A stretch of DNA of 64,000 nucleotides, from NCBI GenBank assembly GCA_963969595.1, contig OZ018409.1, forward strand, positions 47,133,282-47,197,281, given 5' to 3'. The DNA comes from Neckera pumila (lineage: Eukaryota; Streptophyta; Bryopsida; Hypnales; Neckeraceae). Positions 10,534 to 21,259 of the stretch are shown here, in pieces. Position 1 is the first letter of the stretch; each line of letters begins with the position of its first letter. The position numbers and the translations under genes were made by a program. The notes below the pieces were generated by a model. It had not been told where the DNA came from, did not search any database, and saw only the letters and a program-made list of their open reading frames with translations.

Positions 10534-10780
10534 GTAAGCGCCCGCCCAAGGAAGTTCCCACCTGTCCGGAAGATCTGCCAACCTTAGAATTCATTCAACC
10601 TCTAGAAAGATCACACCTCTTTATACTTGACTCTGAGATCTGTCGTTGTAGTTAGGGAGAGTAAAGTATTCCTGAGTGACCTGCTTTCCGGATTTACCAT
10701 CCGGGAGCTGTGAGGATCCGGATCTTCTCGTCTTGCTACAACCCTTTGAGTATTTGGGTGTTTTGATTTGTGTTTGTTAG
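10534..10780 (+). other. likely leader intron inside LTR A
   Basis: Donor GCGGAG|GTAAGCG at 10534 and acceptor TGTGTTTGTTAG ending at 10780. The donor is retained in the other A copy (47507) and in both C copies (20410; minus strand at 63191), with acceptor-like T-rich sequence ending in AG at comparable spacing of about 250 bp. This conservation in otherwise drifting non-coding DNA suggests a spliced leader between the gag-like ORF and the nucleocapsid/pol ORF. Confidence 0.5.
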
Positions 10781-10838
10781 AATTGTAGGAGAACAACAAG
10801 TGGTGAGTCCCTACCCCTCTACAAGACCAATAGTGGAC

Positions 10839-10859
10839 CCTCTGATGGTAAAACAGAGG
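10839..10859 (+). promoter_or_regulatory. conserved stem-loop in LTR (copy in A)
   Basis: CCTCTG, a nine-base loop (ATGGTAAAA), then CAGAGG. The same structure is present in every A, B and C copy in the window with pairing preserved by compensatory or wobble changes. It lies about 230-310 bp before the LTR 3' end. See the findings for the covariation data. Confidence 0.65.
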
Positions 10860-11199
10860 TATAGAAAACCGGATTGGAAGCAGAGACCTAAACCAGATTC
10901 CGGATAGTTTATGATCCGGATTGTGAAGGAAGTTGGAACAAGAGTAAGTAAGTGAGAAGAAAAGAAAGATAGAAAAGCCGGATAGCTAGAACATACTACA
11001 TAGAATCCGGAAATTCCCTGGGACGATATTTCGTGTTATCTTGGCACATTTTTGTGTTAAGGATATTTACGCCTAGATTGCACGTACAACAGAAGCAACC
11101 TCTCCAATGGCAGGGACAAGTCACATTCTACCCAGGAAGATTCGTGCACAGTACTGTAAGAAATTCTTTGTGTCGGTTCAGAAGGGAATCCAATTACTG

Positions 11200-14100
11200 A
11201 AACATCTGGTGAACGTGGAACTGCTAGGGCATCGAGCAAGAGGCCGTATAAACAGAGCAGGCTAATAGATGGTTTTGAAGAAGCACACAAACGCAAATTG
11301 AATGCAGTGTGGGCCAATTTTTTTGATGCAGCAAATATACTATTTGCTGTAGCCTGAAATCCAGCCTTCAAAGAAGTAGTGAAACTCACGGTAGAGTGGA
11401 ATAGGCTGTACACACCACCATCATATCGTGATCTACGATGCAAATTGCTTGACGAAGCAAAGACGGACCTTCAAGCAAAGCTCCTGAGGAGAACCGAAGA
11501 TAACATAAGGAAGTTCGGTGCAACATTGTCTATTGATGGATGGAGCTCAGTTACAAACCGCCCACTGATAAATGCCATGCTCGTATCTTCTGCTGGGGCG
11601 GAATTCATTGGATCGGTAGATACAAGCGGGGTAGAAAAAAACGCAGAGTATTTGGCATCTGTCTTGGAGAAGTTTATAGAGCACGTGGGTCCCACCAATG
11701 TGGTACAAATTAGTGCTGATAATGCTCCAGTAAATCAAGCAGCATGGAATTTGGTATCCAGTAAGTATCCACACATTTTTTCTCAAGGATGTGTCGTGCA
11801 CGCCTTGAATTTGTTGTTGAAAGATTGGGGGAAGGAAAAATGGATCAATGAGTATCTGAAGAAAGCCCATGCCATTGTGAAATTCTTCAAGAGTAGGCAG
11901 ATGCCACTTGCTATATTTCGAAAGCACAAGACGAAGTATAGCTTGTTGTTGCCGGCCAAAACAAGGTTTGCCTCAAACTTTATCATGATTGATCGTGTGT
12001 TGAAGGTCAAGGCAGCATTACAACAAAGTGTAGTGGATCCGCAATGGGTGGAATATGTGCGGAAGCTAAAGGACAATCGGAAATACAGCCCCGATCTAAG
12101 TCTCGAGATGTAAAGAAATTTGTTCTCGATTCACATTTCTGGAATCGTTGTGTCAATATTTGAGATGTGGTGGGTGACTTGGATGCGAAGACACCTTGCA
12201 TGGGGAAGGTGTTGCATCTTATGAGGGGTTTAGAGAAACATGTTTTGGACTTACAGAAAGAGCCATTTTCTTTGCCCGCAAACCGAGCAGAAGGACTGCA
12301 GGCTTCATTTGTGAACCGACGAAAAATGGGGGAGACAGATCTACACTATGCAGGAGCTCTTCTGAATCCGTACTTGTTGCACGATAAAGAACTAGCAGAC
12401 GATACAAATGCAACGGAGGCATGCAAGCAAGTTATAATGAAAATTTGTAAACCCGAAGATTACGCAATGGTCGTGAGGGAATTTGTAGCCTTTCGACATA
12501 GAACCCCTCCGTTCCATAACATGTTAGACCCGGGCGAACAGATGTTGTCGGCACATGCTTGGTGGGATTTTGAGGGTACATGTGGGAAGCTCATTGCTCC
12601 AATTGCAAAGAGGATATTGGCCCAACTAGTATCATCGTCTTCATGCGAACGAAATTGGAGTAACTATTCATTTGTCCACAACAAATCGCGGAACAAGTTG
12701 AAGCCACAAAGAGCAGCAGATTTGGTATATGTGTACAGCAATTCAAAAGTCTTAGCGGCATTTAAAGAAAATGACAAGAAGAAGTGGTACCATGAGAACG
12801 TGGAGAAAGAAAATGACGAGAAGAAGTGGTACCATGAGAACGTGGAGTCGGAAAAATCAGAGAAGAAGTGGTACCATGAGAACGTGGAGTCGGAAAAATC
12901 AGAGGGGTTGATCTCGGACGACGAGGAAGTTGACGAGGATTATGGGTCCCAATTCAGTGACGAGTATGCCATGAATGACGACATCGAGGACTATGACAAC
13001 GGACTGCTTCAGAGCCCTAATTGGAGTAATGAAGACTTTGGGGTCAATCATCAAGACGCTTATGAGTTCGATGAATCGGACGAGAACATCAATGCGGACA
13101 ACGAAGATAACATTCCCCTAGCTAGATTTTGCGAAGGGACCGGATTTTTGAGTAGTCGAAACCTCGTACCGCAAGGAGAAGCGGCTTACGTAGAGGATCC
13201 GGAGGCAAATGGGACAAGGAATGTCAATGATGACACTCCAAAAGCGGATGAAGTTCTTCAAAGTTTGAAGTATACATCCCTGACAATGGAGGAAGTGCAA
13301 CAGGATGAAGAGCACAACGGCAAAGGAGGATGTCAGTTGAATGTTCAAATGAATGTGGGCAATGCAAGTGTTCAATCCATTGTGGTATTGACAAATGAGA
13401 AGAGCGGGGAACCAAGTCATCAAAATGATAAACCTCGCGAAGTCCAAAGAAATGTTGGTGGAGGTTTGATGCAGGGGTCTAAGAGCCCAATTTCTTTGGA
13501 TTATGATGAAGGTAAGAAGCAAGTCATCGAAGATTCCAAAGGAACACGATGTATTGGTATTTCTCGTGTAGTACGCGAAACTTTTAGTATAGCTTTGGAT
13601 GGCTCAGGAAGTTTAGGTGTAGGAAGACGGCTTGTGCGAATTTCAAAAGAAATGCAGCCTCGTATCAATTCAACTCAAATCGATTTACCATCGACTGACA
13701 GTGAAATGAACGAGACATTGGCAGAAATGTTTATTCGGGAATCCGGTCATGCACCACCACGTCGCTCGACGAAATCGTCAACTCCTATAACGTTGTCTTT
13801 GAATGCAATGAAGGTAACTATTCAAGGAGGGGCTGAAGCAGTGAAATTGGATGCCCAACACTCCATAAAATCCAAAAGTAAAAGGAAAATGGAGCCTTTT
13901 GTAGCGAGCCCAATCAAGAGACAAGGTATAGGTAGAACTCCCCTTGATGCATGTCTTCCTTCCTCAAAGGGAAAAATGAAGACGATTCTTTCCCTTAAAA
14001 AAGATAGGAGGAACGCCATATTCAAAGTAAAAAGGGAAAAGAGGGAGGACAAACCAAGGAGATTATCCACATCAGGGCAAGTACAACAGGGAGGAGTGAC

Positions 14101-14218
14101 AACTTTGAATTCTTCATCAGACAATATGGAAGTCACATCCGACGAAGACGTGGAATGGAAAAGTAGAGGAGATTGTAGTGGGGCTGAGGTAAAAGGAGAT
14201 AGTGATTACAAGCCTTAG
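11200..14218 (+). pseudogene. hAT transposase with long acidic tail
   Basis: The coding frame enters around 11200 (ETSGERG..., then FFDAANILFAVA), is stopped by a TGA at 11355-11357, is open to a TAA at 12111, shifts frame near 12100, meets a TGA at 12161, then is open from 12167 to 14218. The family is clear from LSIDGWSS (catalytic-domain start, DUF659-like), ISADNAP, the C-terminal dimerisation block around 12650 (SSSCERNWS, followed by NKLKPQRAADLVYVY), and WWDFEG before it. hAT transposases cut and paste DNA in the nucleus. An N-terminal BED zinc finger is not visible because of truncation. After residue ~200 of the second ORF there is an unusual ~450-residue acidic, then basic tail beginning with three 14-residue repeats. 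That tail has no transposase motif and may be a lineage-specific extension. Confidence 0.85.
12771..12905 (+). repeat. three 42-bp in-frame repeats in hAT tail
   Basis: AAGTGGTACCATGAGAACGT recurs at 12782, 12824 and 12866, an exact 42-bp period that keeps the frame. Each unit encodes KKWYHENVE plus a charged spacer. The copies are almost identical, so the expansion is recent relative to the decay of the rest of the ORF. Confidence 0.9.
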
Positions 14219-15587
14219 AGACTGAAAGGCCCTGAATCGCTTAGATGTTTTGATGCTCATCATACATAGAGCACATATTTGCCACATAATGGTAATTGGT
14301 TGGTAGAACTTTATATTGTAGTACAAGTTGTCTACTTTGCTTAGTGATGTAGAAAACATCATTAGGATTGTTTGGTATTCAAACTGTTGGAGTACAATCC
14401 AATAAAGTTTGATTATGTGTTTTCTTTCTTCAATGAGGTATAATATATTGCAAGAATTATATGTAGTGAACAATTTCACCTTCATAGTTGTCCTAGTTTA
14501 TTACGTGTAAATTGAATTCATACACTTAAAATTCAAAAAGAATTGATGTAATCTATGGAAATGTTGGAGTTTTGTTCAACAATGAATGAACTCTTAGAAG
14601 TTCTTAAGAAGACTTTGACATTTGTGGATGAAATTGAAAAAATGAATGGAAAAACATTGAGGCCTAGCTAAAAGCTCTCATAAATACTTATAAACCTCTA
14701 TAGTACCCCATCTCAAGTTGAAGTAGAATACATTTTTAAGAGCTGATTATTGAAAACAAATAACAAGGTACACAATAAGATTCGAATCCATGACCTCTTC
14801 AATATCAATAATGAAACAAACCCCCAAGTGTTTGCAATTTTAATGGCTAATCTGCCCTGTTTGTTCTAAAATTATTCCTGTCCCTGTTAACCTCTAAAGT
14901 CCCATTGTCCCGTCGGGGGACAATTTGGAGTTCGGGTAGGTACCTACGGGCTGAATTTTTGTCTTGATTTTTTGAAACTTTTTTTGAAGATAGAAGAACT
15001 GATAAGCTTTGTGGGAATATAATTTTTTTTTCAATCGGTGCCCGTGATCAAAAGTTATGCCCAACAGCCCAAATAACCTCAAAAGAGGGGAGAAGTGGCA
15101 GCAACAAAAATTTTGCAAATTTATTTTATTTTTATTTTTTTCCCCATAGATTATATTTTTGTCTATCTGGAAAGCTTTGATTCATTCCATTTGGATTTGT
15201 TATGAGAAAGTTAAAGGACAATCTAATTTTTGGGGCACTTAGAGCATCTTCCTGAAAAAAATAACTTGTAGGATTCATTTCTGAATGCAATTTTTATAAT
15301 TTTTCAGAAAAAATAGTTCCACATGGTTTAGTATTTTTGCTAGAACAATCTCACCATTGGGATTAGTGCACTTTATTTCCATATAAAAGATATTAATATG
15401 TTAAATTTTCCTTCTATCTCGTACCTACTTCTATTTAACAATTATTTTAGTAATAAAAATTAGGTTTCTTTGATTTGATTTTTTTTTGGTAGACTCTCAA
15501 TTTTGAGTGCTTTTTGGCAGAAAAATGGTCTTGGAGTTTTAGGAGTTATAGTGAGTAAGTGACTGTCGTCCTGAACCTGATCTCCTC
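14219..15587. other. AT-rich non-coding part of hAT element
   Basis: No gene is seen. There is one small perfect hairpin at 14904-14924 (stem ATTGTCCC/GGGACAAT, loop GTCGG). The rest is AT-rich with homopolymer T runs. Confidence 0.5.
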
Positions 15588-15879
15588 AACCGCCCCGACC
15601 TCCCTGACCTCCCGGATCTCGCCGACCGACACCGACAACCGACCGACGCGGTCGTCATACTAACAGCCGTCAACCGTCCAACGCGGTCGTCCGACTAACC
15701 GCCGTCAGCCGTCCGACGCGGTCGTCAGACCGACCGCCGACCGCCGACCGCAGCGTCCGAATTACCTAAGGTAATTTTTTTTTACGACGGTTTTACCCAC
15801 CGCATCCGGACGCCCGGACGTCCAGATGTTCGGATTTTGGACGTGAATTGGTCCCGGACGTTCGATATTGACAACCCTG
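15588..15879 (+). repeat. GC-rich subterminal repeats and hAT terminal repeat
   Basis: This GC-rich block stands out against AT-rich surroundings. A 35-bp unit containing ACGCGGTCGTC repeats at 15645, 15680 and 15715, followed by CCGACCG runs and several GGACG motifs (15808-15862). Repeats just inside a hAT terminus are where the transposase binds in known hAT elements; here that role is inferred. The terminal nonamer is 15871-15879. Confidence 0.65.
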
Positions 15880-15912
15880 GAAAAAATAGCCATCGTTTCA
15901 GTGTAGAGCTCA

Positions 15913-16140
15913 ATGAAGAAGTCCTCCACGGAGGACATTTGCGCTTACTTGTTTCGGGAAGGGGAATATCCTTTCCTGGTCCTTGAACAAGACTCCTGCA
16001 GAACCATTAAGTGCAGGGATAGAGCCGGTAGGTTAAGCTCATATAAAGAGCCCGGAACTAATAAAGAGTTGTTTCTTAAGGACTTGGATTTGCTTTTCGG
16101 TGGCTCCAAAGGAAGTTTACACCTGAAAATATTGTCATAG
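15913..16140 (+). CDS. hypothetical 75-residue ORF
   Basis: A short frame begins MKKSSTEDICAYL and ends LHLKILS. It has no recognised domain, no transmembrane segment and no clear neighbour. It lies just right of the hAT terminus in lower-AT DNA. It may be an exon of a broken gene or chance. The flanking 16141-16440 shows nothing identifiable. Confidence 0.2.
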   Translation: MKKSSTEDICAYLFREGEYPFLVLEQDSCRTIKCRDRAGRLSSYKEPGTNKELFLKDLDLLFGGSKGSLHLKILS

Positions 16141-16440
16141 TTGACGACAGCCCTCGCAAGCACATCACGAATAAGCCGGAAAACATTATATTGTCAGACT
16201 CCTGAACTAGCCAAGGAAATGGGGACAAGGACACGTACCTCCTTACGGTCCTGCTTCTTTGGTTCCAATAGTTGCACATCAACCACAACGTGGGGCTGAA
16301 GTCCTTCCGAGAAGATAAGAAATGGAGAATTGGAAGGCCAATGTTCAGCAAGGAAAGGGGCCATCGTGAGTACAACAAACTCATGGAGGTGGTCCGCGGG
16401 TCAGCTAATGTTAGTTAGACCTGCTTATGGAGGTATGCAG

Positions 16441-16680
16441 TTCAGCTGTGGTTGCGTTGATATGTAGCAACTGCTGGCTTATAAGTCAGATGCTTTCACT
16501 TCATTGCGGTTTAGCTCGAGTTGCGCTCATATGTACCATCTCCTGGCTTAATAGTTAGAACTTTTCAATCCCTTGCGTATTCAGCTCGAGTCGCGTTGAT
16601 ATGTAGCTACCATTGGCTTAGTTGTCAGTGCTTATCGGTCAATTCCGTTTCAGCTTGAGTCGTGCTAATATGTAAGGCCA
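16441..16680 (+). repeat. four diverged ~69-bp tandem units
   Basis: Each unit starts with TTCAGCT(C/G)GAG-type sequence, then GTTGCGTTGATATGTA, then TGGCTTA. Starts are at 16441, 16510, 16580 and 16649, giving a 69-70 bp period. The units are clearly related but diverged, so this is an old minisatellite. Confidence 0.75.
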
Positions 16681-16763
16681 GCCAACCTTCTTCTTCTAGA
16701 CCAAGGACTCCTAAAATGTGGACCACTATGAATGTCTGCTAACTCGGTTCCTTATCTTTTCAG

Positions 16764-17252
16764 GTGAGGGATAGATCAACGTCTCCAAGATCGGATGCTG
16801 CTCTGCCATGCCAAACTTCGGCAGACTCCATCCTCAACTATGGGCAATACGTGATTTTTAGTACGGGGAACTTCTTGTGCTCGACGCCGACACTCAATTC
16901 TACCATGGACTTCTCTGTGAAGCCAATCAAGGATAGAGTGGTAGACAGCCCTCCCGAGCACAAACCGCGCCTGCCTGCTTTGTGCTCGCCATCTCCTTTG
17001 CGCTCCAGGGGAGATCGACATTCATCAGGGTCACCAACTGCCTCCGATAGAGGGACGCAAAGGAAGCTCTATGGAGATGCCAATTATCCAATGTCTGCAC
17101 CAGAAGTGAAGTTGGATGTCCCAGAACCACACCCAAAAATTGTTCCCCAGTCAGTTCTTCCGCCGTTCGTTCCGCAACAACGTGCATCGACTCAAAGGAA
17201 GACTTTGAAGAGAAGACGTGATGGGCCATCCTGTAGTCAATCCTCAGCTTGA
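16764..17252 (+). CDS. hypothetical Ser/Pro-rich ORF after a possible splice acceptor
   Basis: A 162-residue frame is rich in Ser, Pro, Arg and Lys (for example SPSPLRSRGDRHSSGSP), likely disordered, with no recognised domain. It is preceded at 16751-16763 by CTTATCTTTTCAG, a good plant 3' splice site, so this could be an internal exon whose partners are lost or unrecognised. The stretch 17253-17519 has no ORF of note. It is unlike the retroelement ORFs in composition. I do not recognise it. Confidence 0.25.
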   Translation: MRDRSTSPRSDAALPCQTSADSILNYGQYVIFSTGNFLCSTPTLNSTMDFSVKPIKDRVVDSPPEHKPRLPALCSPSPLRSRGDRHSSGSPTASDRGTQRKLYGDANYPMSAPEVKLDVPEPHPKIVPQSVLPPFVPQQRASTQRKTLKRRRDGPSCSQSSA

Positions 17253-17519
17253 AGTTGGGACTCCTGGGAGCGGAGGTCATTACTAGCACAGCAGAGGAAA
17301 CACTTGCGCCAAAATGGGATGATCGCCAAGGGGGATACAGTCGTGGACCCGAAATTTTGAAGGCCTTGGAAAAGCTAAAGGACACAACGCATAGTTCATA
17401 GTGGATTATACTAGATTTTCTAGAGATGTAGATAGAAGGTAGGCATGTATAGAGTTCTTGGAGAACTATTCGGCATGGCATATCTTACACAGGGCTCTTC
17501 CGTACATTGCAAGCCGGGA

Positions 17520-17935
17520 AAATGTTACAAACCGGGTTGTCAAAATATCATATCTTCATTGCTCGTGATAGTCATGCAACTAGAAGCTTGGGAAGATGAG
17601 GTCATGGTAACTAAACAATGAAGTGGATGCTGAACTTTGACCTGGATCAAGATACAAGTACTATAGGAACAAAACCTCTAGGCGTCGCTCTAAGCACATT
17701 CATAAATGACACTCCAAACGGTAGCACGTGGGGTGCAATTTCTGAGAGTACTAGAGTGGCGTCTGGAGGACTTGTTTCTATAATGTTTGTGCCCTGAATC
17801 AGGTCAATAGTTCAGCATCTACTTCATTCTCCAGTTACCGTGGCCTCATCTTCTCAAGCAATCTATTTGTAGTGCCTAACATGAGCAATGTGATGTGATA
17901 TTTTGCTGCCGAGAGTGTAATGGTACAAAAGTGAA
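17520..17935. repeat. long imperfect inverted repeat (hairpin)
   Basis: The left arm (about 17520-17700) matches the reverse complement of the right arm (about 17748-17935) along nearly its full length, at roughly 75-80% by eye, leaving a ~47-bp loop. Matching blocks include CAAAATATCA, GAAGATGAGG, GATGCTGAACT and CTATAGGAACA. It has no LTR or transposase content. It could be a foldback/MITE relic or a hairpin-RNA locus. Confidence 0.75.
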
Positions 17936-18213
17936 TGCTTGATTTTGATTAGGTTGTGAGTATGGAAATTACAAAAACTAATTATTTCCGGATCCACTTT
18001 AAACACTTGCATGGACAACACTTGATTCTCTTGGAAGCGCTTAAATAACAACTACGGCTTGTGCAAGTGTTTACAGTGGACCTACGAATGGTGTTATTTG
18101 TAATTTCTTTGCTTAAGTCTCGGATTTGGATAGTGAAAATGTGACAAATACGTGTACATTTGATGACTTTTTCAAATTAATAGTAATGCACACTGCAAAT
18201 TCTGCACATCATT

Positions 18214-20997
18214 TGTGGATTATTCATTTCCAAACTTGTTTTGGGTCCCGTTGCATTCCATTTTAGGTGTTGTTTAGTTGAAATACTTCTTTCTTTCCCA
18301 CTTATATGTCTCCAGAGATTCCCATGTCATTGGCAAAAGACTCCCATTTCACTGGAAAACTCCCAAAATAGTGAATATGAGGTTGATTAATTTAGGAGTA
18401 GATTAGTGAGATTTTTCAAAAATATTGTATACTAAAGTAGCAATCCGGAACAGTTAGTCGAATCAGGAAAGTAGGAAAGTTCCGGCCTAGCAAAAACTGT
18501 AAAATTGGTAAGGAACGGATCTTAACGGGATCCGTAATCCGGAAGGTCATCCGGATTCAGGAAACCTACGACCTAGGTTCCGGCCTAGGAACTAGGGTTC
18601 CATTTGCGAAAGGGGGTGCATTTTATGGGCCGTCCCAACAGGTATCGGTCGCTGGCTAGCTACTTAAGCCCGTTCTTCTCCATTTCTTCTCCCTCTTTCT
18701 TCCGCTCAAGGAGGCGTGTGTTCTTGTAGGTTTGGAATGCGCGTTAGTTGAGTGAAAGAGTGGTGAATTAAGATCGGATAGGGAGAGAAGGGGAGGAGGG
18801 TGCCGATTGCACCGGATTAGTAGGATTCTGTCAATGTGGATGGAGGAACCTTAGAGATCGGCAATTACGGCCAAGTTGCTCAATCCGGTTGTACCTGCGG
18901 ATCCGAAGGCGTGGATGCTTTTGGAGGGCGATCCAGACAGCATGGGATGTGCGGGGCTGTTGCACAAGCCGTGGAATCTGAAGGACAAGGCAATGATCCA
19001 CAAAGTCATGATTGGAGCTCCGAATCAATTTTGAGTTGACGGAGCGAGGGAAGTCGGCAAAGTGGACCGAGGAGATGTGGACGGAAGCCTACTCATTCCG
19101 GAAGGCGAGTTCCGGTTATGCCTTGTGGAATGATGGTTACGTTCAAGGGAAGTTCCGTAGTCCACCCAATTCAAAGGAAGGTTTTGCGATCCATGATTGC
19201 ATTGACCTGAGGTAGAGGCAGGTGTTGGAGTTCCTGGTTCCGATCCTGTATCCGGAGAAGCCGACCCGGCTTACCGGCATGTTGGGCAACACGATTTTTG
19301 GAGCGATGGAGGACAGGCCAGTACACTGGGAGAGAATATTGAAGGCAGTGGTGCAAAAATTGGCGGACGACGTGCAGAAGGCCAAGTCCAGCCCGATCAG
19401 CACCTACCTCTTCCACCCTTTACTACCACAACGGGATTGTGAGCGAGCAGGAAATCAAAGACTACAAGGTCGCCAAGGAGATGCTGAAGTACGACTTGTC
19501 TCCAGATCCGGAGAAGCAAGCTGAGGAAAGGGCCCAAAGTCATGTCTTCTCCGATTCAGATGGATTTGACGAACCGAATGCCTGTGATTCAGAATTCGGC
19601 TCGGACACATCCGGAAGGTTTCACCCACATGGAGGGAGCATCCAAGGCAGAGGAGGAAGGCGATGACGAGGATTCTGTTGGAGCTTCATTGGGGCAACCC
19701 ATTGAGATGGAGTTGGATAGGGAGTTCCTCTAATTCGATGACGAGGAAACCAAAGAAACGGCAACTCCGCTGATCCGACACCCAATCCAGACCCGGGCAA
19801 GTGTCCGGAACACTCCCACGAAGACGACAGGAGCAACACAAGGCAGCAGCAGTACAAAGAAGCCGTGGAAGTAGTAAGTTAGGATGTTTTGATTTTTGAT
19901 TAGGTTTTGAACTCTAGTTCCGAAACGGGTTTTCCGCGCTTGGGACCTTGGTTCTGGATTTATTTTTAGAATGAGTTGGCAGTAGATTTTCCGGGTGTCT
20001 TTGATGGTTCTTAGATTGGCTGCCCGGATTTCCGGGGCTCTTTTTGGCTTTTAGGTGTTGACTTTTTGTGGATTTTTAAGGGCTGGCAAGCTTGTTGTGC
20101 TGTCATTCCCTCCTAGCAAATTTTCATTTGTATTCCATTCCTTTCCTTTAATCTAAGTGTTGAGTGAGCTTTCGGATTTCCATCTTTGTGTTCAAGTGTT
20201 GGTTTGAATGCTTGTGACTGTACTAGAGTGTGAGGGAAGACGGGTGAGGACAAATCCGGATCATAGGTAGTCGATTCCATTTGAAAGGTACATTTGAGAC
20301 AGTGTTTGATTCTTGATTGAGTGGAAGTGCACAGGGCCTTTAAACTACCGTAACGGTGATCCGGTTGATTGAATAGCGAAAGCAAGTCTGGCTGTCAACT
20401 CGTGCGGAGGTAAGCGCCCGCCCAGAGGAAGTCGCCACTCTCCCGGAAGGTCTGCCAACCTCAGAATGGTTTAGCACTTAACAAACAACCCCCGGTAGGT
20501 TCTGGAACCCTATGATATGTCGTTGTAGTAAGGAGTTGATCGAGTCCTGAGTGACCTACTTTCCGGATCGGGTGTCTAGGAAGTTGTGAGGATCCGGATC
20601 TTCTTTCCTTGTTACAATTCCTTTAAATACTTGGGTGTTTGTTTGTGTTTGTCAAGTTTAGTGAGTATGAGAACTAGAGTGGTGAAGTCCCTACCCCTCG
20701 AAAGATCAAAGCGGATCCTTTGAGGGTAAAACAGAGGTGAAAGAAACCATCTTGATTTGGAAGTGGAAACCGGATTCCGGATAGAACCAGATTCTGGATA
20801 GAACCGGATTCGGATTGAATTCCGAATAGTTAAAAATTCCGAAAACAAGTGAATAGGTGATTGGATTGAGGAGAAAAGAGAATCCGGAAAACTTGAAATG
20901 TGTAGCATCATCTTGGAATTCCCTGAGACGATAACTTGTGTCCTTTTAGTACAACATTGTGGCTAAAGATACTTATGCCTAGATTGCGCGTACGACA
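18214..20997 (+). mobile_element. C-type giant LTR (solo)
   Basis: This is 2784 bp from TGTGGATTATTC to GCGCGTACGACA. It shares the A-type 3' terminus and the promoter block with TACTTAAG near 18660. It holds a gag-like ORF (18830-19876), a splice donor at 20410, a TCGTTGTAGTA box at 20520 and a stem-loop at 20717-20737. CACATCATT flanks both sides (18205-18213 and 20998-21006). That is nine bases, where this kind of element normally makes five. The first ~190 bp do not resemble A, so the left end is less certain than the right. Confidence 0.65.
18830..19876 (+). pseudogene. LTR-encoded gag-like ORF, type C (compact)
   Basis: Fragments in several frames recover the same domain as types A, B and D: W.EEMWTEAYSF, then EGFAIHDC, YPEKPTRLT, NTIFGAMEDR and SSPISTYLFH. 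The frame is cut by a TAG at ~19213, a deletion near 19418 and others. After the globular domain the protein jumps almost directly to a short acidic tail ending in KKPW/KKPRKK, so type C lacks the long coiled-coil region. It is non-functional here. The minus-strand copy near 63.8 kb has an intact tail of the same type. Confidence 0.65.
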
Positions 20998-21259
20998 CAC
21001 ATCATTAAAAGCTTGGGATCCTTTGCACTTGCTTTGTATTAAAACCGTCAAATCATCCATCAACCTCACGTTGTCCATCGTTGGATCCTTCAAGTATGTG
21101 GATTCCAAGAATTCCACACTCTTTCCCTCATACCATTGCAAACACACTTTGTATGCATACTTTGTATACTCTGAAGGAGGATACATTGGATCCCTATCAT
21201 GTGCTGACTGCTTCTTCTTCTTCTTCTTCTTCTCTCAACAAAAACTCCTCATTGCCCGA
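20998..21259 (-). pseudogene. unknown ORF split by two LTR insertions
   Basis: The minus-strand frame from 21186 downward reads through a Lys-rich stretch, then YTKYAYKVCLQWYEG and GSQAFNDV. Its codons continue across the C insertion: sequence left of 18205 reads on as NDVQNLQC. Upstream, the D-type LTR interrupts the same locus at 21259/25202. I do not recognise the protein. It could be an exon or an older transposon ORF. Two giant LTRs landed within ~260 bp of each other here. Confidence 0.4.

Larger units (their letters stand above)
7505..11091 (+). mobile_element. A-type giant LTR (3' LTR of the pol element)
   Basis: This is 3587 bp from TGTGGGAGCACG to CACGTACAACA. The ends match the A copy at 44430-48067, whose 5-bp target duplication independently fixes the boundaries. 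Inside are a promoter-like region with TACTTAAG near 7820, the gag-like ORF (7987-9997), a likely leader intron (10534-10780), a TCGTTGTAGT box at 10643, a stem-loop at 10839-10859 and a conserved end near 11060. The right flank is a hAT transposon, cut within its N-terminal coding region. Confidence 0.85.
11092..15879 (+). mobile_element. hAT-family DNA transposon, 5' end lost
   Basis: The transposase-derived ORFs (to 14218) are followed by about 1.3 kb of AT-rich DNA, then a GC-rich block of subterminal repeats. The right end is at 15871-15879, where the reverse complement reads CAGGGTTGT, a typical hAT terminal inverted repeat start. The 8 bp after it (GAAAAAAT) would be the target duplication. 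The left end is missing because the A-type LTR occupies 7505-11091, and no partner terminus was found further left. The element cannot be mobile by itself in this state. Confidence 0.7.

Noticed and set aside
14904..14924. Perfect 8-bp stem hairpin as a bacterial-type terminator
   Set aside because: Eukaryotic context, no T run after it, and no gene ending nearby.
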